This document shows, one piece after another, positions 19,831 through 30,414 of a stretch of DNA of 64,000 nt. The DNA comes from Symbiodinium natans (Eukaryota > Sar > Dinophyceae > Suessiales > Symbiodiniaceae), in contig CAJNDS010002309.1 in assembly GCA_905221605.1 (NCBI GenBank), forward strand, positions 436,913 through 500,912, read 5' to 3'. The notes beneath the pieces were generated by a model, which searched no databases, had not been told where the DNA came from, and saw nothing but the letters and a program-made list of their open reading frames with translations. The translations under genes and the position numbers were made by a program. The stretch's first letter is position 1. Every line of letters starts with the position of its first letter.

Positions 19831-20401
19831 TTAGGTACCTAAATTGGGCATATACTTGAAGGTCATGATTCGCACTAGGTACGGGCACAAGTACCCCAAG
19901 CAAGGGCGTAGCCAGCGATAGTTTTTGTTACCCTACTCCTGACCTCAGTTACAACTACCCAAACCCTAAACCCTAAACCCTAAACCCTAAACCCTAAACC
20001 CTAAACCTAAACCCTAAACCCTAAACCCTAAACCCTAAACCCTAAACCCCCCAAGTTGGGTTTGGAAAAGCAGGTGAAGGTTGGGGTTTCGGGAGTACGG
20101 GGCGCAAGGTACAGATCCTACATAGTTCCTTAAGAACTAGAAGCAATCATGCCGACCCAAAAAACACGAATCCGACCCCCCCCCCCCCTTTACCCAAATG
20201 AACCGATGGAGTAACTCAACTCCAGCCAAGCGGTCCACCCAAAACCTCCAAAAGCCCCCAAAAACCCCTAAAGCCCCTAAAACCCCTAAACACCCTAAAC
20301 ACCCTAAACGCCCGAAACTCCCTACACACCCGAAACCCTATCACCAGCTCAGCCTCCTCACAAGTCTGACGTTGAGGCTAACTCTTGAGCTTAAGTGATT
20401 G

Positions 20402-20820
20402 GGGCATGTTTAGGGGGTTTAGGGGGTTAAGGGGTTTAGGGGGTTTAGGGGGTTTAGGGGGTTTAGGGGGTTTACGGGGTTTAGGGGGTTTAGGGGGTTT
20501 AGGGGGTTTAGGGGGTTTAGGGGGTTTCGGGGGTTTCGGGGGTTTTACGGGTTTTAGGGGGGTTTAGGGGGTTCAGGGGGTTCAGGGGGGGTTTAGGGGG
20601 TTTAGGGGTTTAGGGGGTGGGGGCTTCGGGGGTTTACGGGTTTAGGGGGTTCCAGGGGGTTAGGGGGTTTTAGGGGGTTAGGGGGTTAGGGGGGTTTAGG
20701 GGTTTAGGGGTTTAGGGGGTTTAGGGGTTTAGGGGGTTTAGGGGGTTTAGGGGGTTCAGGGGGTTTAGGGGGGTTTAGGGGGTTTGGGGGGTTTGGGGGG
20801 TTTAGGGGGTTTAGGGCTGA
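20402..20820 (+). repeat. TTTAGGGGG (9-bp) array
   Basis: Mostly 9-bp units with five Gs, with some TTCAGGGGG and TTTCGGGGG. A short CCCCTAAA/CCCCCAAA tract on the opposite strand lies just left (20230-20340). Confidence 0.93.
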
Positions 20821-20884
20821 GGGGTCAGGGTTTACGGTGTAGGGTTTAGGGGTTTCAGGGTTTTAGGGCTTTAATGACTTACGG

Positions 20885-21257
20885 ATTCGCGTGCTCCAAG
20901 CTGCGGTTCAACAAAGGTCTGTGATCTTAGCAGCGATTGAAGCTGGGTCGCCGTGAAGTAGACCAGGGAGCCGAGACAAGGCTTGACGTCCCATCGTCGG
21001 CTCCGAATAGCCTGCAGCTGATGTCGCACGCACCGCTTGAAGCCACGGCCGAAAATTTCGTGTGTCGCTGCCCGGCCGGCACTCGTGTCGTCCCAATGGA
21101 TCTCCACAGCCGGACCTACATAACGCGCGGCGTCATGCTACAAAGGAAGGAAACGGACGCCGGACATGTGCTCAGAGCTCATGCTCCTCATACCAGGTGC
21201 ACAGAAGGCGAGCGGCAGCACGCTACTTCGCCAGCGCCTAGAGGCCGTATGACTTAG
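20885..21257 (+). CDS. Possible coding island, strand unclear
   Basis: A 370-bp repeat-free, GC-balanced island. The plus frame from 20937 is open for 106 codons (contains ENFVCRCPAGTRVVPMDLHS). A minus frame from 21107 is open for 78 codons (MEIHWDDTSAGRAATHEIFG). Neither has a recognisable domain. The island is long for this window and deserves a protein search. Confidence 0.28.
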
Positions 21258-21289
21258 GAAAACAAACCGCCAACTCTCCTCATAAACTC

Positions 21290-21520
21290 TCAAGCCACCT
21301 AATATGGACGATTCCTTATTATAAGGGAATCCCTACTATCTGTGGGATTATATTGGGGTCCCTATGTTCGTAAATACCCATATAGGGGCCTGAAAATTAG
21401 CACAGGGCTTTGGGGGTTTTTATGGTTAATTACAAAGGGAATACGAATGGTAATTATTCCGACCCCTATATTGCAACCCCACTGACCTCTTGAAACCCCT
21501 ACACCCCTTATAACCCTTCA
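21290..21520. other. Unique AT-rich spacer, possible decayed element
   Basis: AAGGGAATCCCTACTATCT, TTGGGGTCCCTATG and CCCCTATATTGCAACCCC suggest complementary segments like those of the TIR families. No clean ends, no open frame. Confidence 0.4.
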
Positions 21521-21660
21521 CCCTAGTCGAGCATTCAGTGCTTCGGGTTGAGGGAAAAGCCCTGAACCAGAAAGGTTGCCAATAAAACCCTAAACCCTCA
21601 ACCCTAAACCCTAAGCCCTAAACCCTAAACCCTAAACCCTAAACCCTAAACCCCATTCAC

Positions 21661-21728
21661 CAGGCCAGCGGCAACTCAGGGGTGTTGTTGACCAGCGCCA
21701 TCATCGTCGGCCTTCCAAGGCAAGAATG
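21661..21728 (-). CDS. Candidate exon
   Basis: CTTGGCCAAG| leads into HSCLGRPTMMALVNNTPELP then LAW, ending CCTG|GTGAATGG. Contains NNT, an N-glycosylation sequon. The acceptor is shared with 13150-13242. Confidence 0.46.
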
Positions 21729-21969
21729 CTTGGCCAAGGGCTTAGGGCTTAGGGGTTAGGGCTTAGGGTTTCGGGGTTTGGGGTTTAGGGTTTAGGGTTT
21801 AGGGTTTAGGGTTTAGGGTTTAGGGTTTAGGGTTTAGGGTTTAGGGTTCAGCATCTCTGGTCCAAGCATTCACTAGTTGAGCAGCTTTCAAGGCCACAGG
21901 GGAATACCCACCCGCCCATTGGGTCCCACACCATTAGGAAAAATATCCAACCTCCTTCTTCTCTAGGCA

Positions 21970-22131
21970 CGTGGTCAACAGAATGGATTTGTTAACCACA
22001 TGTGTCTGTTTCAAGCGGACAAGAAAACCAAACGTGGTCAACAGAATGGATTTGTCAACCACATGTTTCTGTTTCGAGCGGACAAGAAAACCAACGTGGT
22101 CAACAGAATGGATTTGTTAACCACATGTTTC
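21970..22131 (+). repeat. 62-63 bp tandem repeat, 3 copies
   Basis: Units start CGTGGTCAACAGAATGG at 21970, 22033 and 22095 and are over 90% alike. Not telomere-related. A separate 34-bp direct repeat (22132-22165 and 22215-22248, starting CATTCGGGAA) follows. Confidence 0.9.
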
Positions 22132-22270
22132 CATTCGGGAACTTATTCTTTGGAAGCCATCTTGAGTTCTTGAGTCGTTTGAGGGGCTTCAGGGGCCTCA
22201 AAAACAGGCGCGGTCATTCGGGAACTTATTCTTTGGAAGCCATCTTGAATCGACTTTTTTGCGGGGCTCC

Positions 22271-22271
22271 A

Positions 22272-22354
<83 letters not shown>

Positions 22355-22389
22355 GGGGGGGGTGGGGGGCGGGGGTGGGGGGGGGGGGT

Positions 22390-22428
<39 letters not shown>

Positions 22429-22472
22429 GGGGGGGGGGGGGGGGGGGGGGGGGGGGGTGGGGGGGGGGGGAC
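22271..22472 (+). repeat. Poly-G tract, about 200 bp
   Basis: Almost pure G with isolated T or C roughly every 10-60 bases. Length may be inaccurate because such tracts assemble poorly. Open Gly/Pro frames through it are artefacts. Confidence 0.9.
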
Positions 22473-22918
22473 TGCCCACTAAATATAGGACCTTGCCCGC
22501 TAAATATATGACCTTAAATATATGACCTTGCCCGCTAAATATATACCTTGCCCGCTATTGCCGCTAAATATAGGACCTTGCCCGCTAAAATATAGGACCT
22601 TGCCCGCCCTGCCCGCTAAATATATGACCTTGCCCGCTAAAATATATGACCTGGCCGGGCATATATTTAGCGGGCAAGGTCATATATTTCAAGGCTATAT
22701 TTAGCGGGCAAGGTCATATATTTAGGGGCAGGTCATTTAGTGGGCAAGGTAGCGGGCAAGGCATATATTAGTGGGCAAGGTCATTTTTAGCCAATGGACC
22801 TTGCCCGCTAAATATATGACCTTGCCCGCTAAATATATGACCTTGCCCGCTAAATATATGACCTTGCCCGCTAAATATAGGACCTTGCCCGCTAAATATA
22901 GGACCTTGCCCGCAAAGT
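22473..22918. repeat. 21-bp satellite with an inverted block
   Basis: The unit TTGCCCGCTAAATATATGACC repeats head to tail at about 22485-22650, appears on the opposite strand (TATATTTAGCGGGCAAGGTCA) at about 22655-22780, and returns to the first orientation at about 22795-22912. The two inversions create long potential hairpins. Partial deletions (12-18 bp units) occur near the switch points. Confidence 0.92.
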
Positions 22919-23755
22919 CATTAACATTTATATTATATATGAAAGAGTGGTTTAGGGTTTAGGGTTTAGGGTTTAGGGTTTAGGGTTTAGGGTTTTAGGG
23001 TTTAGGGTTAAACCCTCGAAGCGCCAAGGTCTGAACCTTCGAAGCCTGAATCTTAGTCCACCCTGAATACGACATCCGAAGTCCTACACGCGAAATCCTA
23101 AACTGTGAACCCCGAAACCCTCAAACCCGAAAACTTCAACGCCGGACTGCATCCGCTCCCCTACATCCCCCTTGGCTCCATATGAGGGTTGAAGGGTTCG
23201 TGGCTGTGGGTCAAGGGCTCTGGACTTGTTTTGAGCTTCTGTTTAGGGTTCAGGGTTCAGGGTTCAGGGTTCAGGGTTCAGGGTTCAGGGTTCAGGGTTC
23301 AGGGATCAGGGATCAGGGTTCAGGGTTCAGGGTTCAGGGTTCAGGGTTCAGGGTTTAGGGTTTAAGGGTTAAGGGTTAAGGGTTTAGGGTTAGGGTTTAG
23401 GGTTTAGGGTTTAGGGTTAGGCACAGGTCTCTCACTCTTGTGGAAGAACAGGCCTTACAGCCGGCGGCGGGTAAACCTGAGGGCAGCATGGTTTAGCGTT
23501 TAGGGTCTGGGAGTTTTTGGGGTTTAGGGTTTAGGGTTTAGTTTAGGGTTTGGGGTTAAGGGTTTAGGTTACTGGCTTTAGTGGTTCCGGGCTTAGGGTT
23601 CAACCCTAAACCCGAAGCCCTAAACCCTGGACCCCTAAAACCTAGGGCGCGTACGAATGTAGGTGTGTCAGAGGGGCTTGGGGCTTAGGGCTGAGGGTCG
23701 CTTGGAGGGGCGCAGAGGCTCTGAAGCGTTTCGGGCTCAGGGCTTTCGGATTGTA

Positions 23756-23832
23756 GCTATGTATGTATATACCCTTTAAAGGACTATATCGGGTACCTCA
23801 TTCCTTCATTCCTACTAAGAATCAAGAGGTCT
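23756..23832. mobile_element. Family B element, left end lost
   Basis: Has the inner ATATACCCTTTAAAGGACTA and the right arm GGGTACCTCATTCCTTCATT, then CCTACTAAGAATC. The left arm is missing or too diverged. Confidence 0.65.
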
Positions 23833-24119
23833 CGTAGGAATTCTTCTTCTTCTTCTTCGCAGCGTGATGGTGCTTCAAGACTGCTCTGTTTTGTGAGAAC
23901 TAAACAAACACCAAGCACCGCTAGAGTGTGACAATTTTCGGGGCCAGGCCTACGTGAGGTTTCGGGTTGAAACTGTATGGTTAGGGTTTAGGGCTTAGGG
24001 TTTTGGGTTTCGGGTTTCGGGTTTAGGGTTTAGGGTTTAGGGTTTAGGGTTTAAGGTTTAGGGTTTCGGGTTTCGGGTTTAGGGTTTCGGGTTTCGGGTT
24101 TCGGGTTTAGGGCTTCAAC

Positions 24120-24217
24120 CCGCCCCTGAGCCCTTTCAAAGCCCTGGCCTCATCCTCCGCGGTCCAGACGGTGCAATCCGAGTCGAAGAGCCAGCCGATG
24201 GGTGCGCGGATGTGCCT
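24120..24217 (-). CDS. Candidate exon
   Basis: CTCCGTAG| leads into APIGWLFDSDCTVWTAEDEA then RALKGLRGG, ending near CGG|GTTGAAG. Convincing protein composition. No family recognised. Confidence 0.5.
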
Positions 24218-24654
24218 CTACGGAGTCTCGGGCTCTCTGCGCCCTAAACCCTAAACCCTAAACCCTAAACCCTAAACCCCAAACCCGAAACCCGAAACCC
24301 GAAACCCGAAACCCCAAACCCTAAACCCTAAACCCAAACCCCAAACTCTAGGGGTTCTACCTTGGACCCTTAAGGTTGTACCCTTGGGTTTTGGGGTCCC
24401 TTTTCAAGGATCCCTGAAGGAATACAAGGGCCATGTTAGGAGTAGATTAGGGGAACCTTTAGGGGTGCAACCGCAGGGGTGCCAGTCCGCATCCCTTGTT
24501 CTAAGCCCTAAACCCTAAACCCTAATCCCTAAACCCTAAACCCTAAACCCTAAACCCTAAACCCTAAACCCTGACCCCTAAGCCTAAACCATGCACTCCC
24601 TCAACCCTGCCCTACAAACATCCCTAGGTCAACTTTCCAGGCCGTAAACTCCCC

Positions 24655-24915
24655 TAGACCCAAGAGTAGCCCAGAAACTAAAATGATACTCTTTCTAAGG
24701 GGGGCCTAAAACCTAAAAAAGGGAATAATAAGGTCCTAAGCCCTAAGCCCTAAGCCCTAAGCCCTAAGCCCTAAGCCCCAAGCCCCAAGCCCCAAGCCCT
24801 AAGCCTGAAACCCTAAACCCTAAACCCTAAGCCCGGAGCCCTAAACCCTAAACCCTAACCCCGCCAAAGAAGGGAACAAGGGCATACTCTGGGTCTTACT
24901 GTGCTACCTAGACCC
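24655..24915. mobile_element. Family F element with telomere-type core, copy 3
   Basis: Left GACCCAAGAGTAGCCCAGAA, right GCATACTCTGGGTCTTACTG. The core (24736-24858) is CCCTAAG/CCCTAAA. More diverged from copies 1 and 2 but alike in layout. Confidence 0.65.
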
Positions 24916-24972
24916 TGGAGCGGTGGGGGTTTTGGGGGCTTAGGGTTTGCAGTTTGTGCTGAGGAGATTTGA

Positions 24973-25102
24973 TATTAGGGTTAGCTTAGTTGCTGAGTTC
25001 ATAAGCCCCAAAAAAGTGTACACTTTCAGTTCTATAGGGGGGTATAGTATCCCAAAAAGTGTAAAGTGTACTCACTCAGCAACTTAGTTAGGGAAGCTGA
25101 AA
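24973..25102. mobile_element. Family M TIR element, single copy
   Basis: Arms AGCTTAGTTGCTGAGTTCAT and ACTCACTCAGCAACTTAG. The inner AAAAAGTGTACACTTT and AAAAAGTGTAAAGTGTAC are also repeated. Core TATAGGGGGGTATAGTATCC. Confidence 0.72.
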
Positions 25103-25400
25103 CCATGCTCAGGGTCGTGCTGTTTGAGGATTTTTTGGTGAATGTCTTGGAGTGTGTGATTTAACGAGGCCTCTTTCGGGTTTGGATCTCAGGGCTTCAG
25201 GAAACAAAGAGGGTTTAGGGTTTAGGGTTTAGGGTTAGGGTTTAGGGTTTAGGGTTTAGGGTTTAGGGTTTAGGGTTTAGGGTTTAGGGTTTAGGGTTAG
25301 GTTTTCGGGTTTATGGTTTAGGGTTTAGGGCTTAGGGCTTAGGGCTTAGGGCTTAGGGCTTAGGGCTTAGGGCTTAGGGTTTAGGATTTAGGGCTTCATG

Positions 25401-25762
25401 CTAATTTAAGAGGCAGCTCCCGGTGGCATGACACCGAGGTCCCATTGAGTAGATCGATCTCAACAGGGAATGGTGCATAAGCCTTCTTGCGCAAGCCAGA
25501 GATCGAGAAACCTGTGCAGGCGGCACCAGCCGCCTCCACCCGGAGAGGATTTTCAGAACTTGGCTTTGTCGGGCAAGGCAGCTGGCACTTCTTCCCGTGG
25601 GGTCACGCAATGAGCTTCCGAACAAAGCTGGCCCTTGATATTCTTTCCATGCGAGAACGTCGTGAAACCTTGCTTTTCACTGAACACGGCTCAGGCTCAC
25701 CGGCCACGCTTGTGAAGTCCACCCCCCGCCGCTGGCGCACCACAACCAGCAGGCCGAATTAA
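25401..25762. CDS. Possible coding island, strand unclear
   Basis: A repeat-free stretch open on both strands. Plus from 25487 reads MRKPEIEKPVQAAPAASTRR over 91 codons. Minus from 25625 reads MFGSSLRDPTGRSASCLARQ over 74 codons. No domain. Bounded by GGGCTTA-type repeats on the left. Confidence 0.22.
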
Positions 25763-25899
25763 CAAGCCAGCATGAGGTCCACCGCAAGCGAAGCTCCGTT
25801 AGGGGTTAGGGTCTAGGGCTTTGGGTGTAGGGTTCAGGGTTCAGGGTTTAGGGTCTAGCTTACAAACCCCAATACCCTATTTCTAAACCTTAAGCCGCA

Positions 25900-26116
25900 C
25901 AACGAAACCCTAAACCCTAAACCCTAAACCCTAAACCCTAAACCCTAAACCCTAAACCCTAAACCCTAAACCCTAAACCCTAAACCCTAAACCCTAAACC
26001 CTATACCCCTAAACCCTAAACCCCTAAACCCTAAACCCTAAACCCTAAACCCTAAACCCTAAACCCTAAACCCTAAACCCTAAACCCTAAACCCTAAACC
26101 CTAAACCCTAAACCCT
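25900..26116 (-). repeat. CCCTAAA array
   Basis: About 30 units with two CCCCTAAA variants. It forms the 5' part of the intron after the exon 26119-26187 on the gene strand. Confidence 0.95.
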
Positions 26117-26118
26117 AC

Positions 26119-26187
26119 TCCGACAAGTCGCAAGATCTCGTCCCGATTCGAGCGGTAGCGGTTCAAGGAGAAGCCGATCACAATGGC
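26119..26187 (-). CDS. Candidate exon, 23 codons, phase 0
   Basis: TGCGCAAAG| leads into AIVIGFSLNRYRSNRDEILR then LVG, ending GTCGGA|GTAGGGTTT. Whole-codon exon with a telomere-repeat donor. Immediately upstream on the gene strand lies a family F element at 26207-26376. Confidence 0.52.
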
Positions 26188-26206
26188 CTTTGCGCAGAGA
26201 ACTTAT

Positions 26207-26376
26207 ACTAGTAACCATATTATGATAAGGGTACCCTTTTTAAAAAAGGGTACCGGTTTAGGGTTCAGGGTTTAGGGTTTAGGGTTTGGGGTTTGGGGTT
26301 TAGGATTTGGGTTATTTTTTTGGTTGGTTAAACCCAGAACCTCAAAAATGGGAAAAGGGTACCAGTGGGCTACCAA
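26207..26376. mobile_element. Family F element with telomere-type core, copy 1
   Basis: Left arm CTAGTAACCATATTATGATA then AGGGTACCCTTTTT. Right arm AAACCCAGAACC, then AGGGTACCAGTGGGCTACCA. The middle (about 26256-26310) is TTTAGGG/TTTGGGG repeat on the plus strand. Confidence 0.8.
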
Positions 26377-26499
26377 GTGTAGGCTTTAGGGTTTAGGGTT
26401 TGAGGCTTGGGGTTTAGGGTTTGGGGATAGGACTTTTTCGATGAGGGCGAGCAGACCCCAGCAAAGAAATTCAAGCCGTAAAAAAAGCCCGCAAAGAAA

Positions 26500-26739
26500 A
26501 CTTAGTTCAGGATGGTTTCAGGTGGATACTTCCCTTATACACCCTATGCTGTTTATCAGAGGCGTGCTTGCGCCTGTGCGAGAGACTGTTTCCACCTGAC
26601 CGGTTTGTCCGTCCAGCCTTTGCCCCACTTGTGATTCTACTCGGCATTTTGCGTCACCGAAAACCGCCGGCGTCACGGTTCTCACAAGACCGGTTGCCTT
26701 GAGCTCGTCCCAGGCATCTGACCGGTTAGTTTCTCCCAC
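26500..26739 (-). CDS. Possible exon
   Basis: 73 open codons from an ATG at 26739, containing SDAWDELKATGLVRTVTPAV. Ends with TGA at 26518. Repeat-free. No domain recognised. Confidence 0.28.
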
Positions 26740-27128
26740 TGCCTCTAAGTGCTGGCCTTAGCCACCACACTGTCGAAAGTCACTAGGGTTTAGGGTTTAG
26801 GGCATATAGGGCTTAGGGTTAAGGGTTTAGGGTTTAGGGTTTAGGGTTTAGGGCATATAGGGCTTAGGGTTTGGGCTCTGTGGTGTAGGGCAGCTTCTAG
26901 ACCCCAATACATACCCCTTTCGAGGTAGTAGGGGGGGGGGGGGGGGTATGAGCCCCAACCTCCCAAAAGACCTGAGGCGTAAACCCCTAAACGCGCCAAA
27001 ATGTTATTAAAGCCCTCAGAGCTATGTCAACCCCCAAATCCTCCATCAAATTTAGATATACACTACATCATCCGTAAACCCTCAACCCAAAAAAATCCTC
27101 AACCTAGAAAGCCCTCAACCCAGAAACT

Positions 27129-27210
27129 CAAAACCCTAGACGACCGGGGATGGAACACTGCGTCGCAGGGGTCGGTCGTCCCGACCGCAGTAAATGCGAT
27201 CGTCCAAGGT
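27129..27210 (-). CDS. Possible exon
   Basis: Two minus frames are open. The better one reads LDDRIYCGRDDRPLRRSVPS and ends in TAG. CGACCGRGG and GTCGGTCGTC near each other form small inverted segments, so this could also be structured non-coding sequence. Confidence 0.22.
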
Positions 27211-27266
27211 TAGGTTCACCTTGGATTGAGGGCTTGGGGTTTAGGGTTTCGGGTTTAGGGTTTAAG

Positions 27267-27624
27267 GTCCGCCGACCTTGGCGGCGTGTTGGATGGGTTT
27301 GAGGAGGTGAAAACCTCCCTCTTTCCCTCCTTACCCCCAAAACTGGGGCCCCCCCACCCCCCCCCCCACCCCCCCCCCCACCCCCTCCCTCCGACCCCCC
27401 CCTACCCCCCCACCCCCCCTCCCTCCCCCCCCCCCCCCGCCCCCACCCACCTGTCTTTTTGGCTGAGCTTGTCCTGGGTGCACCCCCCCCCCCCCCCCCC
27501 CCCCAAACGTTTCACAACCCTCTGCCGAGCAGGCTGGGATGATCTTCGAACCATGCGAGTGGGTTTAGACCTCTCAACTATGCTCCAGCGGGGTCGGCGG
27601 CTTGAGCCGGAGGCTCTTAAATTT
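27267..27624. mobile_element. Family L element with poly-C core, copy 1
   Basis: Left GTCCGCCGACCTTGGCGGCG then TGTTGGATGGG and a GAGGTGAAAACCTC hairpin. Middle is long poly-C. Right GGGGTCGGCGGCTTGAGCCG then GAGGCTCTTAAATTTAGGG. Ends are complementary over CCGCCGACC. An open plus frame is mostly Pro from poly-C and is not a gene. Confidence 0.78.
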
Positions 27625-28093
27625 AGGGTTTAGGGTTTAGGGTTTAGGGTTTGGGGTTTGGGGTTTAGGGTTTAGGGTTTAGGTTTTAGGGTTTAGGGTC
27701 ACCTTGGGATTTAGGGCCCAGGTTTGGGGTTAGGGTGTAGGGCTTTGGTTCAGGGGTTCGAAGTTTGTGAGATAAACATACCTGAACTCACAAGCCCGTG
27801 CCCCTTTGGAGAACTAGCAGATTTAGGGTTTAGGGTTTGCGGATTAAGGCTGAGCGCAGGCCAAAGACAAGCGGTTTGTCAGGAAACATAGGCTCCGACC
27901 AAAGATGTTGCACTGTCATCTCTCCTAAACCCACTTCGACATGCAAAAAATCACTTCCTACGGGCTTGTATCTATAAGGTTTTATAGGGTTATATTCTAT
28001 AGGGTTGTATCGAGTTTTATAGGGTCATATCGAGTTTAGGGGCCTACACTACTGAAACTCACGAACAACTCTATGCAGTATTGTTTGAAGTGT

Positions 28094-28200
28094 ATGGTCA
28101 CTTCTGATGGTCCCTGTGGGCCTTGGGTTTGCTATGACAAGGCGGTACCCTTATATTAAGCGTACCCAAACAGGGACCATCATTTTTGAGAACTGACATC
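28094..28200. mobile_element. Family E TIR element, copy 3
   Basis: 107 bp. Arms ATGGTCACTTCTGATGGTCC and TTTTTGAGAACTGACATC. Related to copies 1 and 2 by GTCA[CG]TTCTC-type ends. Confidence 0.78.
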
Positions 28201-28511
28201 TGGGTTCAGGGTTGGCTAGTCAAAGCTAGAACATGAGATGCTGAATGCAAGGCCCGAAACTCTAAACCCCGAACCCTGACATCACAAACCACCACCACCC
28301 CCCCCCCCCCCCCTTGTCTGCTGCTTGAGTGCTATGAGCATTTCGGGCCTAAACCTGCAAACCCAACTCTAACCCTAAACCCTAAACCTTAAACCCTGAA
28401 CCCTGAACCCTGACCCTAACTAAAACCTAGCCGCCTAGCCGCATGGCCATTGCCACCTTCTCCAAACAGCAACTTCAGTCAGCGGTCTACGTCTGAGTGG
28501 CACGCACAAAT

Positions 28512-28622
28512 AAAGCTTTCTATACTCCCCTCCTTAGTTCCTTGATGAAAATGTTCTTTTCAATTTTCCTTTGGGTTCCATGTAACTAGAAGCAATTAAT
28601 TCGTGAGGGGCTATAGCTTTAG
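28512..28622. mobile_element. Family I TIR element, copy 2
   Basis: Arms AAAGCTTTCTATACTCCCCT and GAGGGGCTATAGCTTTAGG. The cores share TTGGGTT. Confidence 0.7.
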
Positions 28623-28779
28623 GGCTTGGGGTTTGGGGTCTGAACCTTTTTTACCCTGCACGCATCAAGGTTGAGGAGCTTTGGGGTTTAGGGTTTGGGG
28701 TTTCGGGTTTAGGGTTTAGGGTTTGGGGTTTAGGGTTTGGGGTTTAGGGTTTAGGGTTTAGGTTTTAGGGCCCGAGCAA

Positions 28780-28885
28780 CCCTGCAACCTCGCACATCGC
28801 CCTGGCCCAGGCGCCACTCCCGCGATCTTCATGGGATTCGCGATCTGGTGGGTCGGGATGGTCGTACCTCGGGGCTATCACCCTA
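28780..28885. CDS. Possible coding island, strand unclear
   Basis: Plus frame: ATPAIFMGFAIWWVGMVVPR, which would be a membrane segment. Minus frame: RYDHPDPPDRESHEDRGSG. Only one can be real. No splice site decides it. Confidence 0.25.
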
Positions 28886-29346
28886 AAAGCGAGACCCTAA
28901 GCCCTACACCCTGAACCCTAAACCCTACACCCTAAACCCTAAACCCTGAACCACTAAACCCTAAACCCTAATCCCTAAACCTTAAACCCGAAACCCTAAC
29001 CTGACCGTTTCGGTCCGGACTCCCAAGAGCACAGCCACCGTTCAGGGTCTAGGGTTCAGGGTTTGGGGTTTAGGGTTCAGGGGTTATTTAGGGTTTAGAA
29101 TGTAGGGCTTCGGGTTTAGGGTTTAGGGGTTTAGGGTGGGTCGAGGTCGTGGTTGTTGGTGGCCCCGACGCCCAGAACCAAGAACCGCCGACTATAAAGC
29201 CCAAAGCATACTCCCTCCCCCCCCCCCCAACAAAAACTTCGTGCTGTCTTTGCCTTGGTAGCCCAGCAACCATGGGGTTGATTGCTTTACAAGGGAACCT
29301 TGAACCAACAACGGTGAAAACGCAAGCTGTCAGGAGATATCATGGG

Positions 29347-29482
29347 TTTGCCTACTACCCCCCCCCCCCTCTATACACCCCCTGCTAGGTTGCCCGCTTG
29401 AAGAACCTTAATTAAGCTTAACTATCCCTAAAAAGCCTTATTTATGAGGAGAACCAGGGGGGCGGGGGTAGTATAGAGGGAG
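29347..29482. mobile_element. Family H element, copy 2
   Basis: Arms CCTACTACCCCCC...CTATAC and GGGGGTAGTATAGAGG. Its inner TTGAAGAACCTTAATTAAGC is the complement of the inner part of the 16684 element. Next to CCCTAAA repeat at its right edge, as in copy 1. Confidence 0.75.
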
Positions 29483-29817
29483 CCTAAACCCTAAACCCTA
29501 AACCGTTAACCCTAAACCCGAAACCCTAAACCCTAAACCCTAAACCCTAAACCCGATGGAGGGCGGTAGTAGGGGAACCCATGAGTTTACCATGTAACTT
29601 GGATCGTGCATGTTCGTGCTGTGTGTCGGCCAAGTGGGACTCCAACTCTAAACCCTACACCCTACACCCTACACCCTAAACCCTAAACCCTTAAACCCTA
29701 AACCCTTCAACCCTAAACCCTAAACCCTAACCCTAATTAAGCCCTAACCCTTCCCCTCGGCTGAAGGCAAACGGTCCAAGCATTGGGGGCTTTTTGAAGC
29801 TCAGGGTGTGCAACCTA

Positions 29818-30045
29818 GGGTTTAGGGTTTAGGGTTTAGGGTTTAGGGTTTAGGGTTCAGGGTTCAGTGTTTAGGGTTTAGGGTTTAGGGTTTAGGGTTT
29901 AGGGTTTAGGGTTTAGGGTTCAGTGTTTAGGGTTTAGGGTTTAGGGTTTAGGGTTTAGGGTTTAGGGTTTAGGGTTTAGGGTTTGGGGTTTAGGGTTTAG
30001 GGTTTAGGGTTTAGGGTTTAGGGCTTAGGGTTTAGGGTTTAGGGC
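29818..30045 (+). repeat. TTTAGGG array with duplicated block
   Basis: A TTCAGTG variant occurs twice about 63 bp apart, so a nine-unit block was duplicated. Confidence 0.9.
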
Positions 30046-30049
30046 CTGA

Positions 30050-30135
30050 GATGCCACCCAGCAGCGGTAGTCGTACTGCGTCTGCCACTGGTTCAGGGGC
30101 TGGTTCTCGTGTGTCCAGTACATCGCACCCCTGGG
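30050..30135 (-). CDS. Candidate exon
   Basis: The frame reads GAMYWTHENQPLNQWQTQYD then YRCWV. It is aromatic and Gln-rich. AMYWTHENQPL resembles AMYLAQNHSMAYW at 58618-58705. Splice sites are not fixed. Confidence 0.42.
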
Positions 30136-30414
30136 AAGAACCCAGATTCTGCGAGCCTAAGCCTACAACCCTCAACCCGCAACCCTCAACCCTCAGCCCT
30201 CAACTCCATGAGTTTGGGGTTTAGGGTTTAGGGTTTCGGGTTTCGGGCTTCGGATTTCGGGTTTAGGGTTCAGGGTTTAGGGTGTAAGGTTTGGGTACGT
30301 ACTCGAAACTCCAAAACTGAAATCCCAAAAGGGCACCCTCAGCTCTCAGTACCGCGGACCCTCATAACGCAAAAAGGAAAAACAAAAAATGCAAGCACGC
30401 TGAAACCTCAACTT

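Noticed and set aside
22002-22525. Open frames of poly-Gly or poly-Pro
   Set aside because: They exist only because the poly-G tract has no stops.
22473-22918. CRISPR array
   Set aside because: The 21-bp units are head to tail without unique spacers and invert midway. It is a satellite.
27286-27633. Pro-rich 115-codon protein in family L
   Set aside because: The frame depends on poly-C length, which differs among the three copies. Ends are conserved as DNA, not as protein.
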